This document shows positions 34,545-49,128 of a stretch of DNA of 64,000 bases, piece after piece (the stretch's first letter is position 1; the number at the start of each line of letters is the position of its first letter). Origin of the DNA: Brassica napus. Lineage: Eukaryota > Streptophyta > Magnoliopsida > Brassicales > Brassicaceae. The notes beneath the pieces were generated by a model. That model was not told the DNA's origin, made no database searches, and saw nothing but the letters and a program-made list of their open reading frames with translations. The position numbers and the translations under genes were made by a program. Location: positions 10,153,597 to 10,217,596 of the forward strand of contig NC_063446.1 in NCBI RefSeq assembly GCF_020379485.1, written 5' to 3'.

Positions 34545-34925
34545 TGACTCAGACGACTTCCTGGACGACTTACATTTCAGTCGTCTGGTGAAGAAATTAA
34601 AACAGACGACTTACATGTAAGTCGTCCAGAAGAGTTTAATATTTTTAGCGGGAAATTAAATATTTTTAGCGGGAAACTAAAATAGAAGACTTTCCAGACG
34701 ACTTACTTGTAAGTCGTCTGGTTTAAATTATTTAAGCGGGAAAATAATTTTAAAAAAAAATTTTAGGCGGGAATATTTGGACGACTTACATGTAAGTCAT
34801 CTGTTTTAATTTCTTCACCAGACGACTGAAATGTAAGTCGTCCGAGTAAATTATTCAACAGACGACTGAAATATACGTCGTCCGAGTAAATTATTCAACA
34901 GACGACTGAAATATAAGTCGTCCAC
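34545..34925. repeat. cluster of palindromic GACGACTT/AAGTCGTC units
   Basis: Several short hairpin units (GACGACTTACATTTCAGTCG type) are spaced by AT-rich DNA with the recurring AGCGGGAAA motif. A further pair occurs at about 35297-35350. Confidence 0.85.
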
Positions 34926-35529
34926 ACCCTAAACATAACCCCTAAACTTAATTATCTAATTAAAGACTTCATAAAATCAAATCAAACTTGAAAAGTGTTT
35001 ACTATACACATAAATAAACACATATAGGTGAAAACTAATTTTTGAAAAAAACATTTTAGTTTTCCAAAATCTAACCCTAACAATACATACAATACTACAA
35101 CATATGTTTGCCAAACTCCTAAACCAAAGTATTTCATGATTCACTACTTCTACTCATCTATCTTCAAAACAAATCAATTTTATCATATCTTAATTTATAT
35201 CACTTAAAACTGTTTATAATTACTTGATTTTTATTTTTCACGCATCAAAATATTTTTTTACAAGATTTATAAATTATTTTTAAAATAAACTGGTACCAGA
35301 CGACTTACACTTCAGTCGTCCAGACGACTTCCAACATCTCAGACGACTCAGATGATTTACTAGGGCTATATTCGTAAAAATGGTTTCTGTTTTTTTGTTT
35401 GGTCACAAGGGGCTGAGCTGTAATTTCACTAGGCTTTTAGGTTAGTTTTGCATTTGATTCAAGTTTGGGTATAAGTTTGGGGTTAAAATCAAGTTGTGAG
35501 TTAGTTTTGGCAAAAACCCCGATGATTAA

Positions 35530-37021
35530 TGTAATATTTCTATTTATTATATTGTATATTTACTTATTATTTATTTTTCCTTATATTGTATATTTACTTA
35601 TTATTGTTTAATGCAATGTTTCTATTTCTTATATTATATATTTACTTATTATTTATTTTTCTTTATATGTATTTTTATTTTTATTTTTTGTTAACGCCAG
35701 TCATCTTTTAGAATAAGTTTTTTCCGCTGATGTAGACGTCCTATGGAGCCTCAAAAGCTCCATTTTATTAATATAGATTTAGTTTTTCATTTCTCAATTG
35801 TATATTTACTTATTCTATTTTTTTTATATCAAATGATAATATTATGATAGATGTTTAATGTAATATTTCTATTTATTATATTATATATTTACTTATTATT
35901 TATTTTTCCTTATATTGTATATTTACTTATTATTGTTTAATGCAATGTTTCTATCTCTTATATTATATATTTACTAATTATTTATTTTTCTTTATATGTA
36001 TTTTTATTTTTATTTTTTGTTAACGCCACGTGTCATCTTTTAGAATAAGTTTTTTCCGCTGATGTGGACGCCCTATGAAGCCTCAAAAGCTCCCTTTTAT
36101 TTTTTTCCATTTTTTATATTGTGTATTTACTTAATGTTTTTCTTTTCTTATTTTTATTTTTATACCATGATAATATTACGATATATATTTAATTTAATAT
36201 TTTTATTTCTTATATACTATATTTAATTATTATTTATTTTTCTTATCTTTTATATTTACTTATTCTATTAATAAGATAATGTTTAATACGATAATGTTTA
36301 GTATAATATTTCTATTTCTTATATTTTGTATTTAGTTATTATTTTATAGATGTTTAATTTAGTTTTTCATTTCTCAATTGTATATTTACTTATTCTATTT
36401 TTTTTATATCAAATGATAATATTATGATAGATGTTTAATGTAATATTTCTATTTATTATATTGTATATTTACTTATTATTTATTTTTCCTTATATTGTAT
36501 ATTTGCTTATTATTGTTTAATGCAATGTTTCTATTTCTTATATTATATATTTACTTATTATTTATTTTTCTTTATATGTATTTTTATTTTTATTTTTTGT
36601 TAACGCCACGTGTCATCTTTAAGAATAAGTTTTTTCCGCTGATGTAGACGTGCTATGGAGCCTCAAAAGCTCTCTTTTATTAGTATAGATTTAGTTTTTC
36701 ATTTCTCAATTGTATATTTACTTATTCTATTTTTTTTATATCAAATGATAATATTATGATAGATGTTTAATGTAATATTTCTATTTATTATATTGTGTAT
36801 TTACTTATTATTTATTTTTCCTTATATTGTATATTTACTTATTATTGTTTAATGCAATGTTTCTATTTCTTATATTATATATTTACTAATTATTTATTTT
36901 TCTTTATATGTATTTTTATTTTTATTTTTTGTTAACGCCACGTGTCATCTTTTAGAATAAGTTTTTTCCGCTGATGTGGACGCCCTATGGAGCCTCAAAA
37001 GCTCCTTTTTATTAGTATAGA
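35530..37021 (-). repeat. tandem Helitron 5'-end units
   Basis: Successive copies of a module of about 330 bp, at 35779-36098, about 36350-36689 and 36691-37021. Each contains CATTTCTCAATTGTATATTT, GTTAACGCCACGTGTCATC and a Helitron 5' terminus. The copies differ by only a few bases. Confidence 0.8.
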
Positions 37022-37565
37022 TACTAGACAATCAAAGAAACTATTATAAACAATGATTAGCAAATATGGGGAAAACATTGGACCATTAGCCAAGCAATTA
37101 ATTAGATTAGAGCAAAACCAAAAACCCAACTATGATGCAAGGCCAACTACGTTGCTCAACCATTCAACATGGAAAGTCACAATTGTGACAATATTTGCAA
37201 GACTCTCACCCTCTCTCTCTGTTTTAAAAGAGAGACTGCAACAAGTTTTTAAGCTGTTGACTATAGTTTTCTACTGACCAAACCCAACCAGGAAAAAAAA
37301 CAAAAGACTAAGCTGATAATCTATATTGAGTTTGTGATCTTGCCAAAGTCAGAAGGTAAATTGTTTGGTGAGGTGATCATTTCCATTCAAACATAAAACA
37401 CAGCCATGATGTTTACCAAAAACACTACCTTAACATCTTGTGTGATAAAATCTTGCTAGGTGTCCATTACAAAATCTTATGATAAAATCTATTTACATTT
37501 GTAAGTAATGCTAAATCTTATTTAAACAAATTGTGACTCCTTTCATCTATATTCTAACTCAATCT
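37022..37565. other. intergenic, GLR3.5 3' side
   Basis: 3' flank of the minus-strand GLR gene. The open frame at 37053-37277 has no recognisable content. Nothing else seen. Confidence 0.5.
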
Positions 37566-40990
<3,425 letters not shown>

Positions 40991-41754
40991 AAAGAAACTG
41001 ATTTTTACAGGCTCGTGATATTAATCATATGATGATTCGGAGTCAGAAGAAAGAAAAGAAACCCAATCGAAGAGGCACTGACGACCATTAAAATCAACGT
41101 CAAAAGAAAATAATGGGCCAGACAAGAAGACAAAAGGTGTCATGACAACTTGCTGAACATTGAATCAAAGACTAAAATTTTACATACATGAAAAATGTAT
41201 GTGTATGAACTGTTTGATTCTGTACAGATCAATGGCCACATAAAACACAGAACTGAAACTATCTCAGAGATGGTTCAGAAAGAAACAACGGAACTAATAA
41301 TTAAATTTAACAAATAAAAGACTTATCATTAAATAATTCAGTTCAGCGAGCAGAACGCCATGGATGATGGCAATAAAATAATATAAATAAAACATAAAAT
41401 AGCAAATAGTTGGTCAGACAAAACAAGATAGCATACCAAAAACACGTAATAAGATAAAAGCTCCAACAAACAAGTTGGATAAAAAAAATCATGAGCTCAT
41501 GCTTGTCAGAACGTGGCAATTAATATAATAAATCACAAAACGAAAGAAGATTGACCCAAAAAAAAATGAAATAGTTTATAAGAATTGTTGGTAACTCTGA
41601 AATATATGTATATAGCTACAATCATTGGCTCTTGCCCCCTTTTTATGTGCCAAGTTACAATCAAATCTAATGAACAAAGATTGGAATGTTGACTTGCATG
41701 TTAGTTATATCTAATAATATTACAATTTTCATTCTATAAAGTGGAATCTACTCA
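40991..41754. other. spacer between tandem GLR genes
   Basis: 764 bp holding the GLR3.5 promoter and the GLR3.7 3' UTR. AT-rich, no gene. Confidence 0.6.
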
Positions 41755-44700
41755 TCAATTTTGTCGTACCTCAGGATCAGCTTGAACTTCCACAACATGA
41801 AATGGGTTGTCAGAATCATTACTCCTTCTGAACATTCTCTTGATAGCTTCTTCTTTCTCATCCACAAACTCCACGAAACCAAACACCAATTCCCTTAAAC
41901 GCATAGTAGGAGAAGACGACCAAGAAGCGAGCGGCATCGAGCTAGTACGCTCCATCCTTCTGTACCGCACAAACTGGCGTACCATCCTGAAAACAAACAC
42001 CAAAGACGCAGAGACCGAGATTGCAGTGCAGACAAGGTACAACCCTTTGAAGCTCTTGAGATGAAGCTGGTTTGGCTCTGGGTTCCCATCTGATTTCTCT
42101 GCGCAAGTCTTCTTGCATAACCATTTCATCCGAATCTCTTGCAATTTTCTCGTCTCGGAGAGTTTCAAGATCGCTCTTGACATGTCTATAGCCAGTGGAG
42201 AATCTCTCTTAAACGCCTGTTAAACAAATAAACAAACAGACAATCAAAAAAATCTCAAATCTTTTTGTGCTCTTCTGATTAAGAGAAACGTAAAAAAAAA
42301 AGTACTTACAAATCCCCAACCACGGTGCATAAAGGGCTCTCCGACAATCTTGAAACCCGTCCGTTCCGCAAGAAACAATTCAATGTAAGGAAGCTCGTCA
42401 ACAATGGCAGCTACTCCTCCGAAAGCGGTTGGTCCTAGCTTTAAAGCTCTTTCATACTCCTCCGTCGAGTCAAGTGGGACCAGCCTAGACCGAGCCATGC
42501 CGAGACTGTAGGTTAAGTACTCTAAAGTGAAAGTTCCGGCCTGGTAACCGATAGGCACCTCACTTTCCCGCAAGCTGTCAATGCCGGTTATGGCAGAAGG
42601 AAGTTGTAGGACTGTGAGGATTGAGGTGAGATTCGCTGTGTAGCTCGCGGTAAGGACCATCAATAAGAAGAGCCATACAATCATCACTAGTCTAGCTAGA
42701 TTGCTTATCGTATCTTCCTCTGTTGACAGAACAACACAAAGCAGCAAGATCGTAGTTATGAGTTGATAGAGAAAACAAATCTAGAGTCAAATGTGTATCA
42801 GACAGATTTGGAAATCTAACTCTTATCAAACTTTTATTTTTCGCTTGCTTGGCAGTGCTAAAGAAAGATGGATAAGACTAAGACTACTCACGATTTCTCT
42901 TGAAAAGAGTTGAGAAGCTGAACCTGCAAAACAAATCAGACTAGAAATGTCAGAGAAACACCCAAGAATGAACTATGAATATTACGAGCTGGACTTACAA
43001 GATCATTGTGATGAGTTGTTTACGGGGTGGCCCTCTGAAATCTTCATTGATGCGATGTTCGAGGATCCAAATGACTACTGCAATAATCAGGAATGAAGCT
43101 AGAACAACACACCATAACCCAATGGTGAAGGGTCTCAGAAAGATCCAAGTCGGATTGTCGTCGTTAGTCGGAATCACCACAACAAGGCCTGTGGAAGCAT
43201 ATGGCTGCGAGAAATCTACTAATTTCGACCTGGTTGGGACTATTGCAAAATCCCCAACAGCTGCATCATATACCTGAAAACAGAGGAATAAAAGAAAAAA
43301 AACAGGGAAATGCCCAACCATAATCTCAGTCAGTGATCCATGAGGCTTTTGCAATCAGTTTTGTACACTTTTGAAGTGGGTACTTACGCCATCCGTGACC
43401 ATTTGAATAATGTGTTTGTAATTAGGACTTGAGTGGCCATCTCCAAATGACTCAAATATGTAAGGAACACTGTAAGGGACAAACTTCAGCGCTTCCTTGA
43501 AAATGTCAATGCAAAGTCCTTTGATCTGATGGCTACTGTTATTTTCTTCGGTCACAAACTCGACAAAGCTCACTCTGTTGGGGACAACAATCTTCAGTGG
43601 ACTTGCAGAGTCTGCAATAACCCAACCACGCGGCTTTTCACGGCCACCACCAGGCCAGGTTATGTTACCAAGCTTTTCATCAGAAACAAAGCCAGTCTTC
43701 TTATGTGTGTGTCGAGAATCTGGGGGTACAACTGAAAATCCTCCATTTCTAGACCAGAAACCCACAGTATTTACACCGGTTTTGCCTACATTGATGATCT
43801 CATAGTCACAGCCAATGACATTTCGACCAGAACCAAACCGAACTTGACCGGCTATACCAGTGAAGTTCACCTGCAGAAGTTTCTCAAGTAGTACCTTCCC
43901 GCTATTGAAAATTTTGACTCTCTCCAGGTGCAGTTTAGTTCCTTCTGCATGAAGTAACTTCTCGGAGTAAGAGAATGTTATGTTGATTCCTTCATTCAGC
44001 ATTTTCTCGATGCCGTATGCGATCATCCACACTGTATCATACGCATGCAACGCGTAGGCGTTCATTGATCCGTTGCTCTTTAGTTTATGTGTCAACTGGT
44101 GCACCTTTAAGGATTGTGGGATATGTTGACGAAGCCCCACTACACCTTCGAGACCTTTTAAAGTACCTTTGTCAATCAAAGAAGAATCTAAGGTAACTGA
44201 GAGCCAGTCTGTGGCGAGCCAAACATATTCACGAGTCATCATCTGCAGCTTTTGCGCTATCCTAAAGATTCTGAGCAACGGGTCAGGACCAAAATGAAGA
44301 ACATAGACTCGAGGACCGAGGGACTTGGATTTTTTCAAAGCGTCAGTAACGGAGCCTTCTTCAGAATGCACTGAGAGCGGCACTTTATGGGAAATTCTGG
44401 ATCTTTTCTTGTACAGTTCATCATCTAGAGCAGAAACTCCGTTTCTTCCGAGCTCATCATCTGAGTATACTGATATCACCTCTTTCCATCCGTGAAAAGT
44501 GATAAAATCCACAAGGGCGGACATTTGGTGGGCATCATCAGGTGTAGTCCGAAGAAAGAAGGGAAACTGGAGGGCAGAGAGAGTTGGATCGGTTGCTGCA
44601 AATGAGACGAGAGGAAACTGGAGCCCTTTGGCAATATCTGACAACGTATGAGCAATGGAAGATGAAAGTGGACCAATCATAGCGACCACTTCTTTGTCAA

Positions 44701-45315
44701 GCACTTTAAAAGCTGCAAAAAAAAAAAACAAAATCATTCGAATTTAAACCAGCCCATTACTAGTAAAACCAAAGTTATGCTACCAACATACGTTCTAGTA
44801 AGGAACAGCCTGTACTGGGTCTGAAGTCTATTATGTTCTGTATATTGTTAGCATTTGACACCAAACATATGCACCGACAGTAACTGATTCAAAACATAAT
44901 TGATGTGCCAATAATTTCGGATATATCTTATGTGAGCTTATCAAACGCCACTTTAGTGGTGCTATTCTTTCACTAACTCTATTTGGTCCAGATGTTAGCT
45001 CCTACCATCTAAGTGAATGAAAAAAAAAACTAGAAGAACAGTCATGGTACCTCCAAAGGACCCATGAAAGACATTGCAGGAAGAGCCCTCCATAAACAGA
45101 CGCAGCTCCGTTTCTTTGAGAACGCTTCTGTCAGCGTTCACATCAGAGACAGCTGCCTCGAGAGCTACTTTTGCAGCTCTACCGATAACCGAGTCAAAAG
45201 TGAAAACAGCACCAACGTTCACCACTTTAGGCCTTTGACAACCCATTGGAACCACCAGAATGGCCACAATCAGTGCCATTATAGCCACAGATGGATCAAT
45301 GCTCAGTCCCATCAC
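41755..45315 (-). CDS. GLR3.7: glutamate receptor-like channel, clade 3 (GLR3.7-like)
   Basis: Second clade-3 GLR subunit of the tandem pair. Minus-strand exons are 45315-45051, 44712-43388, 43273-42999, 42923-42892, 42719-42310 and 42216-41755, giving 922 aa. The intron positions and phases are the same as in the neighbouring gene, including the 32-bp exon 4. Signal peptide (MALIVAILVVPMGC), amino-terminal domain (VVNVGAVFTFDSVIGRAAK, VAMIGPLSSSIAHTLS), S1 (GLCIDIFKEALKFVP), M1 (LASFLIIAVVIWILEHRI), pore loop (ILFSFSTLFKRN), M3 SYTANLTSILT, S2 (VDELPYIELFL) and M4 (GLYLVCTAISVSASLVFVF). Differences from GLR3.5 in the pore (SFSTLF versus SFSTMFF) and the shorter C-terminus match GLR3.7 (At2g32400 from memory). 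The structure looks intact. Confidence 0.94.
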
Positions 45316-46816
45316 AAGAACAGGAGAAAAGAAATCAACTTTGTGACCTGCAGAAATAGGAGAAAATCAAGACAAGATCTAAGCGAGGAAGGAGCAACTC
45401 AAATTGAGAAAGTAACTAAGAAAAGGTAACAATGCGGATATGAAGAAAGAGTTATTATTACCAGTTCATGTAAGAAACAAGCAAGCGAAAACAGAGCAAC
45501 AGTTCAACCGTAAGAAGTTATTTTCTCTTTCTTTTTTTTGACAAACTTCGGGTTCTCTGAGGAATATAAGCAAACATTTTGCAGGCATAAGCTGGAAAAA
45601 AAAAAGTGAAAATTTTACGACAAAGCAACGAATTATTAATCAGCAAATGTCAAGGAACCATTGATTGGACAGGAGACAGATTCCTAAAGGGATAGAAAAC
45701 CCAAAACCCCCAGAAAGTCATTTTCTTCTTTTCTTTTCTTCTCGTATCAAATCGAATAGAAGAGATTGAGAACACAGCAAAAAAAATAATGAAAGAAAAA
45801 GTGAAAGAGAAAGAGGAAAAACTAGCGACTGAAGAGCTTCTCTTTTTGTTTCTGTTCGAGCGATGAATTCATATCTGTATATTGTTTAGTCAAAGCATCC
45901 GTTGTAACCCGTGGGCCCATTTGTAGGCCCACAACTAACGTCCCTTAGTGCTTCCGGTTTAGTAAAAAAAATTGGACCGTCAAGTTGGTGTATCTTTCTT
46001 TCAGTATCCCTTGCACAAAATCTTCCCATATGTTTAATTAGTACAAAATTTACATGTGAAGAACATATAATTTTGGGTCTCAATTGCGGTGAGACACAAG
46101 ATACAAGATACATGATGCACTGATCAACACTTCATTTTGTCTTCTCTTCCCTTGTTGATAACTGATTATTGCATCATATTTTCCATAGTAGAAAAGCATT
46201 CAGAATTCAAAGCTTAATTCACTTAACTTAAGTTAAGAAAATAACTCAAAACTTAAGTTTTCAATCTCTAAACTCTTGTAAGTTATGTCATAACTTGATA
46301 TTTTCTTATGTAGAGATTATAAACTCCGAATCATATTAGGTAACATATCTAGATAACTTTTAAATACATTAAGAATTCTCTATATTTTGGTAGGATTAGG
46401 TCTTATCTTGCATTTTAAGTTTTTTTTTCTTCAAGCTTAATTCAACAAAACATACTTAAGAATAGCATGAGTGAACCAAACCCCTTTACTCCAATTATAT
46501 ACCGGGGTCTTATCTCACATATAAGAACAGCCAAGTGGCTTTTGACGATAATTCCTTCTTTGTCTCCATTATAACACCATAAGGCAGTATCCTCTTGAAG
46601 AACTACATTAGCTTTTTTGTCCGCAATTTCATCTTTCACTAAAACTTAACAGATTTACTTTGTTTATTAACTTATTAACTGTAGTATTATCTGAGATGTT
46701 TAAATCAAGTTTACCATGTTGTTTAAAAGAGTTTGAAACACGTCCCAGAGAAGACTATACATATATGTCAAAAAGAAGCGGATATACCATTTTGACATCC
46801 ATTCTACGAAAGGTTT
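45316..46816. other. intergenic, GLR3.7 upstream region
   Basis: 5' leader and promoter of GLR3.7 up to about 45900, then AT-rich DNA. A block around 46200-46380 (AATCTCTAAACTCTTGTAAG...) recurs in diverged form at about 59790-59950, so it belongs to a dispersed repeat. Open frames at 45886-46123 and 46442-46639 show no recognisable domain. Confidence 0.45.
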
Positions 46817-47600
46817 AAACCCCTGTTCGGAATTGCGCTAGGCGCTAGTCGGGCGCTCGATACGGGCCTAGCGCCTTGACGAAAAATCGGAGATTAATCG
46901 GGGAGTATGGGGGGCCTAGTTTTTAATGATTTTATTTAATTTAATATTTAAAATAAAATATAATATGTAAATATATATTATAATGTGATAATTTATGTAT
47001 ATTGAAATTCATATTAACATTTAAATTAATTAAATCCCATGTTAGTATACATATAGATATATATTTATATGATACAATTGTAAATATTCAAATCCATAAA
47101 TCAAAATGATTTAACCGTTGAACCTATTGTAGACATTAGAATCACCTATTTAAAATTTATCAAAATGTTTATATCACGTAGGAGAAAAGAAACAGTACAG
47201 TTTGTAGCAGATATTATTAATTTATTGTATAGAAAAATCGAACAATAAATAAAGATTAAAATAAGAAAAAGATGTGCGAAATTAAAAAAAAAAAGAGCTC
47301 TAACTACATCCCACATCTGAGAGCAAAACAAGAAGGAACATGTCACATTATCTATAAATATAGATGTTTCTCCTTCGCATAAGTTACAAGGTAGGCTTCC
47401 ACAAAAGCTCAATACCTGTCAAAAGTGTTAAAATTAATCGGGAAAAATCGGTTAAAAACCCGATTAATCAACTTAGGCGGCCGGTTTATTGTGGTCCGAT
47501 TAGGTGATCCGATTTGGTCCTAATCGCCACGGTACTCATGCGCCGAGCGCCTAGGCGCCCGAGTTTTCGGCTAGGCGCCCGCGTTTTCGAACAGGGGTTT
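46817..47600. mobile_element. TIR DNA element with GGCGCCTAG-rich ends
   Basis: AAACCCCTGTTCG (46817-46829) is the exact complement of CGAACAGGGGTTT (47588-47600). Just inside, both ends are packed with short TAGGCGC/GCGCCTAG motifs in both orientations. The termini sit in TTTAAA on each side, a palindrome, so the duplication could be TA, TTAA or TTTAAA and the superfamily is undecided. The AT-rich core includes a minus-strand trace (LPCNLCEGETS...MWDVV, about 47310-47412) that faintly resembles an RT zinc finger. No transposase. Confidence 0.7.
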
Positions 47601-47793
47601 AAACCAATATTTTCATCGTTAGGATCTTTCTCCATCTCCAAAAACACTTTTCTAACTAGTTACCAAAAAAATCCTTTGTGATTGAGATAAAATGATAAAT
47701 ATATGACTTCTTATTTTATTATTTTGTTATTATTTTTCACTTAATTTCGGATATATATATATATGACTTTATCAGTGGTCGTGAATGGTGGTA

Positions 47794-47937
47794 TATCTGA
47801 GTTCTGACATCACTCTCACGTTTTATTTTCTTTTCTTTAGGATCATCTGGAGTTACATTTAAAAGAGAAAAAAAAAGTAGAAGGAATTAAAGAGACTTCT
47901 AATCTAAGAACTGTAGTGTGATGTCAGAACTCAGATA
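47794..47937. repeat. 144-bp fold-back with perfect 20-bp arms
   Basis: TATCTGAGTTCTGACATCAC at 47794-47813 is exactly complementary to 47918-47937. The loop is about 104 bp and AT-rich. It could be a tiny MITE or a microRNA-like hairpin. It lies about 3 kb downstream of the MYB101-like start, outside any gene called here. Confidence 0.8.
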
Positions 47938-49128
47938 AGGTGCATGTATATAAAGATTAAAAAAATATATTGACTACTTGCATATTATTATGTATTTCAT
48001 TTTATTTTTTTTTTCTTGGGGTGCCGAATTTTAAGGAGATTATTTATTGGAAGAGTGTGGAATAATTTGCAAATGACATAAGCCAATGGCAGTGTATGCA
48101 ACTAGCGAAGTCGTGTTTCTACCCAATCACACTACCCCTGCCCCCATTGTATACCTAGTAGCTCTTCCTAACGTCGGTGATAATTCTTCTCCTCGGTAAA
48201 AATCAAATTACACACACAAACTAATCAACTGGCGTTGATCATCCCGGTTTGTTCTAGTTTGAGTCCATTTTTTAACACTGATTATTAAAAGAGAACGGAC
48301 TCCACCCAAAACTAAGAGGAGTCAAGAGCTGTGATTACAGAGTACTGTTTTAGCAATGAAGTTAGCCAAAGCATTCAGACATCTTGCGATAAAGGTGAAA
48401 AACAAGAAGAAAATGAAAACTTACAGAACTTGATAGTGATTCTGTAGGGGTTCCACAAGAGGAAATTTAGAGTTAATAGATACCTCAAAATGTAGTTTTA
48501 GAGCAACTTTATCATTTGGGGTTCTAAACTGGATTTCTACTCCAAATAAAACTAATAATTTATTTTAAAAAATTTAAAATATAAATCAAAATGCTTTTTA
48601 AAAAAGCAAGTTCATTGGTAGGCTGTGTATATAGAGATTCTAAAGAATATTTAAAGTATATAATATGAGAACTTCTCTCATGTCTCTCTCGTATCTCTCT
48701 CTCGTTTTCTAAATTTTTTTTCTTATTTTTTAATTACTGAGATACTCTGTGAATATCACGATAGAGCTTCTCGTAAAGTGGTACACTTGGGTTTATCAGT
48801 AGTACCATCATTTAGTATGACATTATGAGTATACAAAAAGAGAACCATAAGCTCAAATCCATCTCTTATAAATTTCGCCTTTTGTTTTTTTAGCCCCTTG
48901 AAAACATGTTAAGATAAAGTTCAGAGAAAATACCAAACTGAATACTTAGAAAGATTTTACACAGACAGAAACAAATTAAGCTCTTAAAGAGAGCCTTTTC
49001 TCCTTTCTTAATTTCCAATTACCAAATAAATGATTTTGCTCATGGGGATACTCTCCAAATTAGCAGTTTCTAGGCATGTTGCCTCAGTAACATGACCCCA
49101 ACAAGGCCAGAGGATCTACAGTGCCAGA
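47938..49128. other. intergenic, MYB101 3' side
   Basis: AT-rich, no gene. Immediately after the MYB stop codon the reading frame continues to look like MYB101 protein for about 15 codons (see findings). Confidence 0.5.

Larger units (their letters stand above)
31536..35520. mobile_element. Mutator-like non-autonomous element packed with AGACGACTT motifs
   Basis: Inserted into Helitron sequence whose uninterrupted form is visible at 35850-35880 and 36430-36450. The termini are inverted: GGGCTTTTTGCAGAATTGAC on the left, and GGGGTTTTTGCCAAAACTAA as the complement of the right end. Both continue to an AACTT block and CAAAACTAACC. The flanks are GATGTTTAA (31527-31535) and GATGATTAA (35521-35529), a 9-bp duplication with one change, as Mutator transposases make. 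The 3,985-bp interior has no transposase. It consists of a large fold-back, two tandem arrays and many palindromic AGACGACTT...AAGTCGTCT units. Confidence 0.75.
28159..37021 (-). mobile_element. compound Helitron cluster with repeated 5' termini
   Basis: The 3' end (minus strand) has a GC hairpin (CTCCGCGCGTAGCGCGAG), then TTAACTCCTAG and host T at 28158. Matching 5' ends of the form TCTATACTAATAAAA...GAGCTTTTGAGGCTCC occur at 31120, 35777 (TCTATATTAATAAAA), 36689 and 37021. A truncated one lies near 36070-36098. The interior is very AT-rich (units such as TATATTTACTTATTATTTAT). It contains one degraded protein fragment (28988-29672). It is interrupted at 31536-35520 by a Mutator-like element. 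It may be one Helitron with serial insertions at the same kind of site, or a tandem array made by terminus bypass. Confidence 0.75.

Noticed and set aside
37053..37277. 74-codon frame downstream of GLR3.5
   Set aside because: No splice partners or domain. It lies in the 3' flank of the GLR gene.
46442..46639. Minus-strand 65-codon frame resembling a gene fragment
   Set aside because: Better codon texture than its surroundings, but no domain recognised and no flanking exons.
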